Of a stretch of DNA of 45,083 nt, positions 16,035-24,939 are shown piece after piece. Numbering within the stretch: the stretch's first letter is position 1; each line of letters opens with the position of its first letter. Under the pieces are notes generated by a model, which ran no database searches, was not told the DNA's origin, and saw only the letters and a list, made by a program, of their open reading frames with translations. The stretch is from Candidatus Gallipaludibacter merdavium (GTDB taxonomy: Bacteria > Bacteroidota > Bacteroidia > Bacteroidales > Paludibacteraceae), in the NCBI GenBank assembly GCA_017694875.1, contig JADIMG010000026.1, forward strand, positions 1 through 45,083. The letters run 5' to 3'. Position numbers and translations under genes: made by a program.

Positions 16035-17426
16035 TTATTGGACTCCTCCTCCCAAAGCATGATAAAGATTTACAACCCCTTGTATCTCATTGAAACGATC
16101 TTGTACTTCAGTCAGTTCTGCCTGCAAAAGATTCTGCTGGGCAATAAGCACTTCCAAATAATTGGTTGTACCATATTCCATAAGCAGCTCGGTGTCGTTC
16201 AAGGCAGAACTCAAAGATTGAATCTGCTGTTTGTCAAGAACCAGACGCTGCTGTGCCGTTTGCCATTGTGACAATGCATCATTGACCTCGACACCCGCAT
16301 CAAGTATAGATTGCTGGAACAGCAAAAGCGCTTCTTCCTGCTGTGCCTTGCTGATTTTCAAACGCGCCATATTGGTGCCTCTATTGAACAAAGGCTGTAC
16401 CAATGATGCTACGGCATTCAGCAACCAGCCAGCAGGGTTAACAATGACTCCCCCGCCACTATTGGTCCATCCTGCCAATCCGCTGAGCGAAACCGATGGA
16501 TAAAAAGCCGAATATGCCTCGTTTGTTGCATAAAAGGCCTGAGCTAAAACCCATTCCGCCTGTTGGACATCCGGGCGGTTGCGCAACAACTGTAAGGGAA
16601 TACCCGTTGAAATCTGCGCGTCAAAAACCTGCTCACTGAGCGAAGTTCGTACAATAGGTCCTGGCACATCACCCAAAAGTGCACAAAGAGAATTTTCCAC
16701 CGCCTGTATCTGCTGTTTTAGTGTCAGAATAGAGGCTTCCACACTCAATTTGCTGGCCTTCGCCTGTGCAATTGCCACTTGGTCGACAGAACCATACTCC
16801 TTCAGCATTTCAAGTGTATTCACATAATCCGCCCAATTTTCAACCGTTTGCTCACTCACCCTCAATTGTTCGTCGAGCATCAACAAAGAAAAATAGCTAT
16901 CAGCAATGGTAGCTATCAATTGCGTACGCACCGCTTGCGAATATGCCTGCGTCTGCATAAGAGCGGCCTTTGCGCCTTTTTGCGCATTGCGTAACTTGCC
17001 AAACAAATCTATTTCCCAACTTGCAGATGCAGCCAATGAATAGGTCATGGATGGTTCCGCACCATTGAAAGAAGAAATGCCGCCTTCAGGCGTAAATGAA
17101 ACAGAAGGCAGATATGCCAATTTGGAAGCGGTCAAAGTAGCTTCAGCCTCCTGTACCTTCAAATAGGCCACCCTTACATCCGTATTATTATCCAAACCTC
17201 TCTGAATCAAGCCTTGCAGCAGAGAATCCGTAAAAAGAACCTTCCAAGAAATTGAAGCCATGGAAGTAGAATCATCCGATAGAACCGGTTGACGGAAAAT
17301 ACTGTCACTCACCTGCACATCGGGGCGTTTATACGAACTATAGATACGGCATCCGGCCAACAGCGGCATCAGTAACAAAAGGGCAAATATGTATTTTATC
17401 ATTGATTTCATAAACAACATCTTCAT
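16035..17426 (-). CDS. Outer membrane factor lipoprotein of RND efflux system (TolC/NodT/OprM type)
   Basis: A 463-residue TolC-like channel with a lipoprotein signal ending in LLAGC. The conserved cysteine is residue 26 from the first ATG, or 21 if translation starts at the second Met. The two homologous OEP halves are visible as long amphipathic helical repeats (about 60-250 and 270-460). IPLQLLRNRPDVQQAEWVLAQ (about 275-295) is the NodT-family signature. It overlaps the RND pump stop codon by 4 bp (ATGA). Together with the pump and adaptor it forms a channel from the periplasm across the outer membrane. The C-terminus ends LYHALGGG as is typical. Confidence 0.94.
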   Translation of the reverse strand: MKMLFMKSMIKYIFALLLLMPLLAGCRIYSSYKRPDVQVSDSIFRQPVLSDDSTSMASISWKVLFTDSLLQGLIQRGLDNNTDVRVAYLKVQEAEATLTASKLAYLPSVSFTPEGGISSFNGAEPSMTYSLAASASWEIDLFGKLRNAQKGAKAALMQTQAYSQAVRTQLIATIADSYFSLLMLDEQLRVSEQTVENWADYVNTLEMLKEYGSVDQVAIAQAKASKLSVEASILTLKQQIQAVENSLCALLGDVPGPIVRTSLSEQVFDAQISTGIPLQLLRNRPDVQQAEWVLAQAFYATNEAYSAFYPSVSLSGLAGWTNSGGGVIVNPAGWLLNAVASLVQPLFNRGTNMARLKISKAQQEEALLLFQQSILDAGVEVNDALSQWQTAQQRLVLDKQQIQSLSSALNDTELLMEYGTTNYLEVLIAQQNLLQAELTEVQDRFNEIQGVVNLYHALGGGVQ

Positions 17427-20400
17427 CGCTTGTTCAACAAAGTCAAATCACGTTTAGGCATTACGCGCTCCTGTATTGTCTGGAACACTATGAACCAAAC
17501 CGGCACCACAAACAACAAGGCAATTGTACCGATAAGCATACCTCCCACTGTGCCCACACCCAAAGATATATTACCATTGGCACCTACACCTGTAGCAAAC
17601 ATCATTGGCAGCAGACCAAAAATCATGGTCAAGGATGTCATCAAAATGGGACGCAAACGCACTTTTGCCGCAGACATAGCAGCTTGTGCTATGGTCATCC
17701 CCTGCTTGCGGCGTTCAGAAGCATATTCCGTTAAAAGTATTGCCGTTTTTGCCAACAACCCAATCAACATGATAAGTCCTGTCTGCATGTAAATATTGTT
17801 TTCCAAGCCGAACATTTGGGCAAACAGGAAGCTACCTGCCAATCCAAAAGGCACGGAAAGGATTACTGCCAACGGAATAAATATACTTTCATACAAGGCA
17901 CAAAGAATCAAATAGATAAATACCACACAAATGATAAAAACCAATGTTGCAGTATTTTCCGATTCGGACTCTTCACGTGACAATCCTCCAAACTCAAAAC
18001 CATAGCCAGCGGGGAGCACTTCACTTGCCACTTCACGTATGGCCTGAATAGCCTGACCGGAACTGTAACCTTGTGCCGGCACACCATTGATGGCAATGGC
18101 CGAGAACAAATTAAATCGGGTGAGCGATTCAGCCCCATAAATACGTGTTAACTTCAAATATTGTTCAATCGGTGACATTTCGCCATCGGCATTGCGCACA
18201 AACATGTTGTTGAGTGATTCGGTGTCAAGACGAAATTCCGGAGCTGCCTGCACCATTACCCTATACAACTTGGAGAAACGGTTCATATTGGATGAATAGC
18301 TACCACCTACATATCCGGAAAGCACATCCAAAACATCGGCAGGTGAAACTCCATTCCGTTTACACAAAGCTGCATCGACCTCCACCAGATATTGCGGATA
18401 TTTGGTATCGAAAGAGGTATAGGCTCGGGAAATTTCAGGACGTTCATTCAAAGCCTCCACCATATTGTTGGTACATGTCAGCAAATCTTCTGTTGTGCCG
18501 CCTTTCTGGTCCTGCACATAGAACTGGAATCCGTTGCTTGCGCCAAAACCAGGAATCATGGGCTGTGCAAACACCTGTATCTTAGCACCCTTTATATGGT
18601 CAGTATATTGATAAATCTTTTCAATAATGGCATTGCACTCATGCTCCTTGCCCTTACGCTCATCCCAGGGCTTGAGCCTAATGATGTATTGTCCATTGGA
18701 CGAGCCTTGTCCATTGATGATACTATTACCTGTAAGTTTGGAATAGATAAGTATCTCATCTATACGCTTAATAGCCACCTCCACCTCATCCATCACCGTT
18801 TGCGTTTCATGCAAGCTGCTTCCTGGAGGGGTCTGTACATTCATGAAGATGGTTCCCATATCTTCTTCGGGCACCAATCCCGTCTTGGTGGTTTTCATCA
18901 ACAGAAACAAACCTACACAAGCCAATACCGTAAAAACAACGCCCAACCAACGACGTTTCATGAAAAAGAACACACCCACCTTATATTTGTTGACCAATTG
19001 ATGGAAAGCCGCATCGAATGCGACATGGAACCGTGAGGAGAAAGACATCTTTCCATTGTTATCCACGCCCTGGTGTGGTGTCATGATGAGTGCACACAAT
19101 GCAGGACTGAGCGTCAATGCATTCAATGCAGAAATAGCCACAGCAACCGCCATGGTAAGCCCGAACTGGGTGTAGAAGGTACCCGTCGTTCCACCAATGA
19201 AACACACAGGAATAAACACTGCCATGAAAACAAAAGTTGTTGAAATAAGTGCGGAAGTAATATTTCCCATGGCATCAATGGTGGCCAAATAAGGTGATTT
19301 GTATCCTTCGTCAAATTTGGCTTGTACTGCTTCGACCACTACGATGGCATCATCGACAACTGTACCAATAACCAATACCAATGCAAAAAGCGTCAGCATA
19401 TTCAGACTGAAGCCCACTGCATAAAGGAAAGCAAAAGTTCCGATAAGACTCACGATAATGGAAATGGTTGGAATGAACGTTGAGCGCATGCTCTGCAAAA
19501 ACACATATACCACCAGAATAACCAAAAGTATAGCTTCCAACAATGTTTTCACCACGTTTTTGATAGATGCGTCCAAGAAATCCTTTGAGCTCATCAGGTC
19601 TACGATTTCTACCCCTTTCGGAAGTGTCGGTCTAATGGCTTCCACCTCCTTATCGATCAACTTGATGATTTCATTGGCATTTGAACCAGAAGTCTGGGCA
19701 ATCATACAGCTTGTTCCCGGCAAGCCATTTACTTCACCAATATACTTATAACTAACCTCTCCCAGTTCAATCTCAGCCACATCCTTCAAACGCAGTACTT
19801 TACCTCCAGGGAGTGAACGTATGACCAGATTTTCATAGTCAACTTCTTCTTCATAGCGTCCCCTATACTTCAGTACGTATTCAAAAGTGTTTTCCGAGTC
19901 AGCACCCAACGTTCCTGTAGGCGCCTCTATATTTTGTTCAGCCAAAACTGTAGAAATGTCATTCGGCACAAGTCCGTATTCAGCCATTTTATGCGGGTCG
20001 AGCCATATACGCAATGAGTAATCGCCACCAAATACATTGATTTCACCAATGCCAGGAATACGAGAAAGACGCGGCTCTATATTGATTTTCATGTAATTGG
20101 TGAGGAAGGTCTTATCAAACGAACCATCAGGGCTATAAATTGCCAATGACTTGATGTTGCTCGTCTGCCTTTTGCGTACTGTAATACCTGTTTTGGTCAC
20201 TTCAGCCGGCAAAAGTCCTTGTGCAGTAGCTATTCGGTTCTGTACATTAACCGTTGCCATATCGGGATCTGTGCCCTGACGGAAATAGACCGTAATGCTA
20301 GCCGACCCCGTATTGGTTGCCGTTGACGTCATATAGGTCATATTTTCCACACCATTAATCGCTTCTTCCAGCGGAACCACTACACTTTTCATTACCGTTT

Positions 20401-20566
20401 CCGCATTGGCTCCCGTATAATTGGCAGATACCCTAACCGTAGGAGGGGCAATCTCCGGAAATTGCTCCACCGGCAATTGGGTCAATCCAATCAATCCAAT
20501 AATAAGAATAATTACAGAAATTACTCCGGCAAAAATGGGTCTATCTATAAATGTCTTTATCGTCAT
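17423..20566 (-). CDS. RND multidrug efflux permease (HAE1/AcrB family)
   Basis: A 1047-residue inner-membrane proton-driven pump, full length for the family. It starts with IKTFIDRPIFAGVISVIILI, the usual HAE1 beginning. The proton-relay acidic pair is present in TM4 (D405-D406 in VIGTVVDDAIVVVE), as is the TM10 lysine (GLLAKTAILL). Porter-domain hallmarks such as ANYTGANAETVMKSVVVPLE and PPGSSLHETQTVMDEVE are clear. The pattern favours the amphiphile/multidrug class over heavy-metal pumps. It lies 6 bp after the adaptor gene and overlaps the outer-membrane factor. The substrate is unknown. Its expression is probably controlled by the divergent LytTR system. Confidence 0.97.
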   Translation of the reverse strand: MTIKTFIDRPIFAGVISVIILIIGLIGLTQLPVEQFPEIAPPTVRVSANYTGANAETVMKSVVVPLEEAINGVENMTYMTSTATNTGSASITVYFRQGTDPDMATVNVQNRIATAQGLLPAEVTKTGITVRKRQTSNIKSLAIYSPDGSFDKTFLTNYMKINIEPRLSRIPGIGEINVFGGDYSLRIWLDPHKMAEYGLVPNDISTVLAEQNIEAPTGTLGADSENTFEYVLKYRGRYEEEVDYENLVIRSLPGGKVLRLKDVAEIELGEVSYKYIGEVNGLPGTSCMIAQTSGSNANEIIKLIDKEVEAIRPTLPKGVEIVDLMSSKDFLDASIKNVVKTLLEAILLVILVVYVFLQSMRSTFIPTISIIVSLIGTFAFLYAVGFSLNMLTLFALVLVIGTVVDDAIVVVEAVQAKFDEGYKSPYLATIDAMGNITSALISTTFVFMAVFIPVCFIGGTTGTFYTQFGLTMAVAVAISALNALTLSPALCALIMTPHQGVDNNGKMSFSSRFHVAFDAAFHQLVNKYKVGVFFFMKRRWLGVVFTVLACVGLFLLMKTTKTGLVPEEDMGTIFMNVQTPPGSSLHETQTVMDEVEVAIKRIDEILIYSKLTGNSIINGQGSSNGQYIIRLKPWDERKGKEHECNAIIEKIYQYTDHIKGAKIQVFAQPMIPGFGASNGFQFYVQDQKGGTTEDLLTCTNNMVEALNERPEISRAYTSFDTKYPQYLVEVDAALCKRNGVSPADVLDVLSGYVGGSYSSNMNRFSKLYRVMVQAAPEFRLDTESLNNMFVRNADGEMSPIEQYLKLTRIYGAESLTRFNLFSAIAINGVPAQGYSSGQAIQAIREVASEVLPAGYGFEFGGLSREESESENTATLVFIICVVFIYLILCALYESIFIPLAVILSVPFGLAGSFLFAQMFGLENNIYMQTGLIMLIGLLAKTAILLTEYASERRKQGMTIAQAAMSAAKVRLRPILMTSLTMIFGLLPMMFATGVGANGNISLGVGTVGGMLIGTIALLFVVPVWFIVFQTIQERVMPKRDLTLLNKR

Positions 20567-20572
20567 CGCCTA

Positions 20573-21667
20573 TTATTCCTGATTCGTTTTTACCCACACA
20601 CTATCCCTTAATAAACCAGCTCCTTCTGCAATTAAGGTATCGCCAACCTCCAGTCCGGATTCTACAATATAATTCTGACCATCGTTCAGCTTGAACACAT
20701 CTATCTCCGTCGATTGCGTATAACCGCCTACCACTTTATAGACAAAAGTCTTGTTTTGAATTTCATAAGTGGCAGCTTGAGGAATAATGATTACCCCTTG
20801 ACGGCTGGTGGGTAAAATAACCGTACCATTTCCTCCGTTTCTGAGCCATCCTTCAGAATTAGGAAACACTGCCCTCAGCACAACAGCACCTGTTGAAGCA
20901 TCTACAGTACCGCTTATGGCATCTATACGGCCTTCGTGCGGATACATTTTCCCATTGCTTAGCTTAAAGCCAACTGCCGGCATATTACGTAAGGCCTGCT
21001 CTAACGAGCCATATAATTGCATCAAATCAAGAATCTGCGTTTCCGTGAGCGAAAAATAAGCATAAATCTCACTATCATCCGCTACCGACACCAATGGCTC
21101 AGTAATCGTACTGCTGACCAAAGCCCCCACTCTATAAGGAATCATGCTGGCCACTCCATCGACCGGGCTTCTTATCTCGGTATAGGACAAATCATTGCGT
21201 GCATTTATTTCCTGTGCTTTTGCCTGTGCCAACTCAGCCTCAGCCTCTGCCAAGGAGTTGCGTGCCGTCTGTAAATCGAAAAGCGAAACCACTTGCCTAT
21301 CATACAAAGCCTGTTTGCTTTCAGCCGTCAGTTTTACTGTTTCCAGTTTGGCCCGCGCCGTCTTCACATTAGCCTCAGCTGTTTCTAGCGCGGCCTTATA
21401 AGGCACCTGGTCTATTACAAACAGCAACTGCCCCTTTTTCACATGTGCACCTTCATTAATACATATATCAGTAATGACTCCACTCACCTGCGGCCTTATA
21501 TCCACGTATTGTTTGCCGCTAATAGTAGCCGTGTAATTTGAATAGAGCACGCAACTGGCTGTATCGGTCACCAGCGTATTGTAATAGGATGCCTGTTTTT
21601 GCTGACCAGAATTTTGACATGCCACCAGCAAGAACATAGCCCCTAATATACCCATCAGTTTCTTCAT
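20573..21667 (-). CDS. RND efflux periplasmic adaptor lipoprotein (MFP/HlyD, AcrA type)
   Basis: A 364-residue adaptor. The signal peptide ends in LLVAC with Cys17 as lipidation site. The lipoyl-like halves (SGVITDICINEGAHVKKGQLLFVI, about 62-85, and the SPVDGVASMIPYRVGALVS stretch, about 168-186) flank an alpha-hairpin (about 90-160, regular heptads in AKLETVKLTAESKQALYDRQ). The beta-barrel and membrane-proximal domains follow. It is the first gene of the efflux operon and links pump to channel. Its promoter and a putative operator lie at 21692-21760 in the divergent region shared with the sensor kinase. Confidence 0.95.
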   Translation of the reverse strand: MKKLMGILGAMFLLVACQNSGQQKQASYYNTLVTDTASCVLYSNYTATISGKQYVDIRPQVSGVITDICINEGAHVKKGQLLFVIDQVPYKAALETAEANVKTARAKLETVKLTAESKQALYDRQVVSLFDLQTARNSLAEAEAELAQAKAQEINARNDLSYTEIRSPVDGVASMIPYRVGALVSSTITEPLVSVADDSEIYAYFSLTETQILDLMQLYGSLEQALRNMPAVGFKLSNGKMYPHEGRIDAISGTVDASTGAVVLRAVFPNSEGWLRNGGNGTVILPTSRQGVIIIPQAATYEIQNKTFVYKVVGGYTQSTEIDVFKLNDGQNYIVESGLEVGDTLIAEGAGLLRDSVWVKTNQE

Positions 21668-21691
21668 ACCTATTGTCTATCATTATTTGTG

Positions 21692-21723
21692 CAAATCTAT
21701 GTAAAATGCCTTTGTGCCCCAAC
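21692..21723 (-). promoter_or_regulatory. Efflux operon promoter (weak -33)
   Basis: Minus-strand -7 TAGATTTG (21692-21699) is preceded after 20 bp by GTTG (21720-21723), one base off the TTTG consensus. The -7 element lies 24 bp before the adaptor ATG. The imperfect -33 and the repeats directly upstream suggest activator dependence. Confidence 0.6.
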
Positions 21724-21728
21724 GATGT

Positions 21729-21760
21729 GTTGACCAACGACCAAAAAGCGTTGACCAACG
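21729..21760. promoter_or_regulatory. Two identical 11-bp boxes 21 bp apart: candidate LytTR operator
   Basis: GTTGACCAACG occurs at 21729-21739 and again at 21750-21760, so the copies are exactly 21 bp (two helical turns) apart and on the same face of DNA. The first copy starts 6 bp upstream of the efflux -33 element. LytTR regulators are known to bind paired short direct repeats spaced by about two turns just upstream of a promoter. Assignment to the adjacent regulator is inference. Confidence 0.6.
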
Positions 21761-21796
21761 GAAAGCACATTTTATTGTCAAAACACTTTTATCGAT

Positions 21797-21804
21797 TATT
21801 TTTG
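21797..21804 (+). promoter_or_regulatory. Possible -7 element of the sensor kinase gene
   Basis: TATTTTTG fits TAnnTTTG and has ATTG (21774-21777) at a 19-bp spacing. It ends only 4 bp before the ATG at 21809, so the transcript would be nearly leaderless if this is the real promoter. Confidence 0.4.
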
Positions 21805-21808
21805 CATT

Positions 21809-22810
21809 ATGAAACAGAAGCAAATTGCTTTATATATTGACCTGCTCTTTTGTATTGTAATCCTTCCGATAGTGATTACATTGGTTCCTGTTGATAGGTG
21901 GATGATACACCACCGCGCTTTTTTGTTGACTCTAATCGCATATTTATATAGCTTATACGCTGTATACCGCATGAGCAATCTCCCGTCCCTCTTCATGCAA
22001 AAAAAATATGCACAAGCTATTCTAATCATTATCGCTCTGTTATTCATTACAGAAATGATGAGCCGATTCCCGTTGCCGGAAGCATCATCCGCCAAATTGT
22101 ATGAAGCCCGCAAACATTTGCGGATGCAGACAGTATGGTTTTTCTTTCTGGTGGTAACGGGCTTCTCATTAGCTATTGAACTGGTATTTGAGCTCTTCAA
22201 ACAAATATTGCTGAAACATGAAATAGAAGCGGAAAAAAACAAGGCAGAACTGGCTCTCTATAAATCACAAATTGACCCTCACTTTCTTTTTAATACGTTA
22301 AACTCGCTTTACGGTTTGGTTATCAGCCATTCGGAACATTCAGAATCAGCCTTTATCAAATTTTCCGACATATTGAAATATATGTATAGCCAAGCCGATT
22401 CAGACACGATAGACATAAAAAGTGAACTAAGTTACATACAGCAATATGTTGACTTGCAAAAGCTTCGTCTGAACAGCCACACACAAGTAAATTTGTACTA
22501 CTCTGTGGAAGACGATTACATACAGATTGCTCCGATGATACTGATTACCTTTATTGAGAATGCATTCAAATATGGTACTTCTTCTGACGAAGACTGTCTG
22601 ATTGATATCCGATTGAATGAATCAGATGGTATTGTTCATTTTGAGGTTAAAAACGACATTAAGCACAAACGCCAGGACAATAGACCAACGATTGGCATTT
22701 CCAATTGCAGAAAACGATTGGAGCTACTATACCCAGACAAGCACCATCTGACCGTAAGCGAAGACGGGCAACAATTTATTGTGTCACTAACTTTAGACTT
22801 GCGCACATGA
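21809..22810 (+). CDS. LytS/YpdA-type sensor histidine kinase
   Basis: A 333-residue inner-membrane kinase. Four membrane helices (about 11-30, 37-54, 68-84 and 108-130) form the sensor part. A short linker leads to the His_kinase region with IDPHFLFNTLNSLYGLV (155-171, phospho-acceptor His158). The HATPase domain has ITFIENAFKYG (N box, about 248-258) and TIGISNCRKRLELLYP (about 295-310). There is no periplasmic sensor domain of note, so the stimulus is probably sensed within the membrane. Its stop overlaps the start of the response regulator (ATGA). It is transcribed away from the RND efflux operon, which is the likely target. Confidence 0.93.
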   Translation: MKQKQIALYIDLLFCIVILPIVITLVPVDRWMIHHRAFLLTLIAYLYSLYAVYRMSNLPSLFMQKKYAQAILIIIALLFITEMMSRFPLPEASSAKLYEARKHLRMQTVWFFFLVVTGFSLAIELVFELFKQILLKHEIEAEKNKAELALYKSQIDPHFLFNTLNSLYGLVISHSEHSESAFIKFSDILKYMYSQADSDTIDIKSELSYIQQYVDLQKLRLNSHTQVNLYYSVEDDYIQIAPMILITFIENAFKYGTSSDEDCLIDIRLNESDGIVHFEVKNDIKHKRQDNRPTIGISNCRKRLELLYPDKHHLTVSEDGQQFIVSLTLDLRT

Positions 22811-23499
22811 ATATACGCGGTATTGCCATAGATGATGAACCGATAGCACTAAGCATTATCAGTAATTTCTGCAATAGGAAAGGCGGTATAGACCTATCCA
22901 CCTATTGTGAACCGCGCATTGGTTTGGAGGCTATAGAAAAGGAAAAACCTGATTTGGTTTTTCTTGATATTGAGATGAACAGCATCAGCGGGTTGGATTT
23001 GGCTAAACATCTCCCTAAAGAATGTGCACTGATATTTACCACAGCCCATGCACAATTTGCCCTGGAAGGATTCAACCTTAATGCGATAGACTACCTGCAC
23101 AAGCCTTTTTCGTATGAACGCTTCGAACAGGCAGTGGAAAAAGCTCTCCGCTATCTACAACCCAAAGAGACGGGTAATGATGCACTAGTGGTAAAGCAGG
23201 AATACAACAATGTCATCATTCCCCTCAATGATATTTTGTATTTGGAAGCCATGGAAAATTACACGAAGATATATCGTTTGAACGGTAGCTATATACTTTC
23301 GCGGACAAATCTGAAAAGTTTACAACAAACACTTCCACTGGCCAATTTTATACGAATACACAAGTCTTTTATTGTTCCCATCAGCAAAATAAGCAGCTAC
23401 AGAAACAACCAACTATTATTGAACAACAATACAGCATTACCCATAGGACGAACCTATCTGAATGCCGTATTACAGATTATCAGACAAAAAACTACATAA
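22807..23499 (+). CDS. LytTR-family response regulator
   Basis: The ATG at 22807 overlaps the kinase stop (ATGA) and gives 230 residues. The receiver domain (1-120) has the acidic triad D9-D10-E11, phospho-acceptor Asp54 (VFLDIEM), Thr78 and Lys99 (LHKPFS). The LytTR DNA-binding domain (about 130-228) shows LNDILYLEAMENYTKIY, TNLKSLQQTLP and FIRIHKSFIVPISKI. LytTR proteins bind paired direct repeats. Two identical boxes lie in the intergenic region shared with the efflux operon. The last 8 bp overlap the end of the convergent cardiolipin synthase gene. Confidence 0.94.
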   Translation: MNIRGIAIDDEPIALSIISNFCNRKGGIDLSTYCEPRIGLEAIEKEKPDLVFLDIEMNSISGLDLAKHLPKECALIFTTAHAQFALEGFNLNAIDYLHKPFSYERFEQAVEKALRYLQPKETGNDALVVKQEYNNVIIPLNDILYLEAMENYTKIYRLNGSYILSRTNLKSLQQTLPLANFIRIHKSFIVPISKISSYRNNQLLLNNNTALPIGRTYLNAVLQIIRQKTT

Positions 23500-24922
23500 T
23501 TGGTACAAACAGACGCGCAAATGATTCTTTCAAACGCGCCCAACGGGAACGGTTCTCCCACTGCGAAAGAGTCAGCTCGTAACTACTCTCCAGGTCATGC
23601 CAAAAATATTGTTTCAAGAGCTGTGCAGTATCCACATCATAAATAAAGGCATTCAGCTCAAAATTCTGGTTGCTGCTGCGTTCATCCAAATTGGCAGATC
23701 CGACGCTTGAAATCATGTCATCAATGACCACACACTTGCTGTGCAAAAAATTACCCGTGTAGAAATAGACTCTCACTCCCGCCTCCAGCAATCGTGTTAT
23801 ATAGGTTTTGGTGGCTGCGGAACTCAAAGGAGAGTCAGATTTTTCAGGCACAAGCAAGCGAACATCTATACCGCTAAGAGCCGCCGTATAAACAGCCGAA
23901 GTAACAACTTCCGGAGGCATAAAATAAGGGGTGTGCATGTAAACATATTTAGTGGCTGTCATGATGGCCTGACTGAGTCCGCACATAATATTAGGCCAAT
24001 CACTGTCTGGTCCACTGGCTACGAACTGCACAAGATTGTCCTCATAGTATGGCATTTCCGGGTAATATTTCGGATCGACAATAAGCTTGCGGTCAACAAA
24101 AAACCAGTCGATAAGGAAATTGGACTGCAAACCATGAACAGCTGCTCCTTCAATGCGTACAAAAGTATCGCGCCATTTTCCCAACTTGTTTCCAACCAGA
24201 TAGCGGTCGGCAATATTCAAACCGCCGGTAAATCCTATCTTGCCATCGACCACCACCACTTTCCTATGATTGCGGTAGTTGATTTTTATGCGTGCCCAGC
24301 GGAAACGTACCGGCAAAAAAGAGCGCACATAGACTCCCGCATCACGTAACGACTGGATATAGGATTTCGGCAATCGCCAACTACCTAGATAATCATAAAT
24401 CATGCGAACGCGAACGCCCTGTTTGGCTTTCTTTATAAGCAATTCGCGAAGGGCGTTTGATATTTTATCATCCTCAAAAATAAAGAATTCAATGTGGATA
24501 TGCTGTTGTGCATTTTCAATGGCATGGAAAAGAGCATTGAAGGTGGAGGGACCATCAACATACAACTCCAATTTATTGCCTGGATAAACGGGTGCTTCAC
24601 CTATCCTCATCAGGAGTTTTATGAGATTCTTCTGCTGTTGTGTCAAAATGTGCGTATCCACTTTAGAGATGTCACATTCTGGAATTGGCCGGTCTTTAAT
24701 TTTACGTATGCTCTTCCTTGAAATGATTTTTTGTTTACGGAAATCGCGACCAAGAAAAAAATAGAGAATAATTCCCAAAACTGGGAGCATGACAAGCACA
24801 GTGACCCAGGCAAGCGATTTTATCGGCTCACGGTTATCCAGTAAAATAACGACGATTATCGATATAATGGTAAAAATATAAATGGCCGAAAATGTCCAAG
24901 ATAGGATAGTAAAAACATCCAT
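23492..24922 (-). CDS. cls: Cardiolipin synthase (phospholipase D superfamily)
   Basis: A 476-residue membrane-bound enzyme that joins two phosphatidylglycerol molecules to make cardiolipin. Two N-terminal membrane helices (about 5-28 and 36-57) are followed by two PLD catalytic repeats. The HKD motifs are complete: H219-x-K221-x4-D226 (NHRKVVVVDG) and H394-x-K396-x4-D401 (LHSKCVVIDD). LGRDFRKQK and GGLNIADRY are also typical of the Cls family. It starts 17 bp behind ribD, with which it is probably cotranscribed, and converges with the LytTR regulator with an 8-bp overlap. Confidence 0.95.
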   Translation of the reverse strand: MDVFTILSWTFSAIYIFTIISIIVVILLDNREPIKSLAWVTVLVMLPVLGIILYFFLGRDFRKQKIISRKSIRKIKDRPIPECDISKVDTHILTQQQKNLIKLLMRIGEAPVYPGNKLELYVDGPSTFNALFHAIENAQQHIHIEFFIFEDDKISNALRELLIKKAKQGVRVRMIYDYLGSWRLPKSYIQSLRDAGVYVRSFLPVRFRWARIKINYRNHRKVVVVDGKIGFTGGLNIADRYLVGNKLGKWRDTFVRIEGAAVHGLQSNFLIDWFFVDRKLIVDPKYYPEMPYYEDNLVQFVASGPDSDWPNIMCGLSQAIMTATKYVYMHTPYFMPPEVVTSAVYTAALSGIDVRLLVPEKSDSPLSSAATKTYITRLLEAGVRVYFYTGNFLHSKCVVIDDMISSVGSANLDERSSNQNFELNAFIYDVDTAQLLKQYFWHDLESSYELTLSQWENRSRWARLKESFARLFVPIM

Positions 24923-24939
24923 GCCCCAATTCGTTTGAT

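Noticed and set aside
16995-20600. Heavy-metal (CzcA/CusA) type RND pump
   Set aside because: The permease start and porter motifs match the HAE1/AcrB class, and no metal-binding adaptor or CusF-like gene is present.
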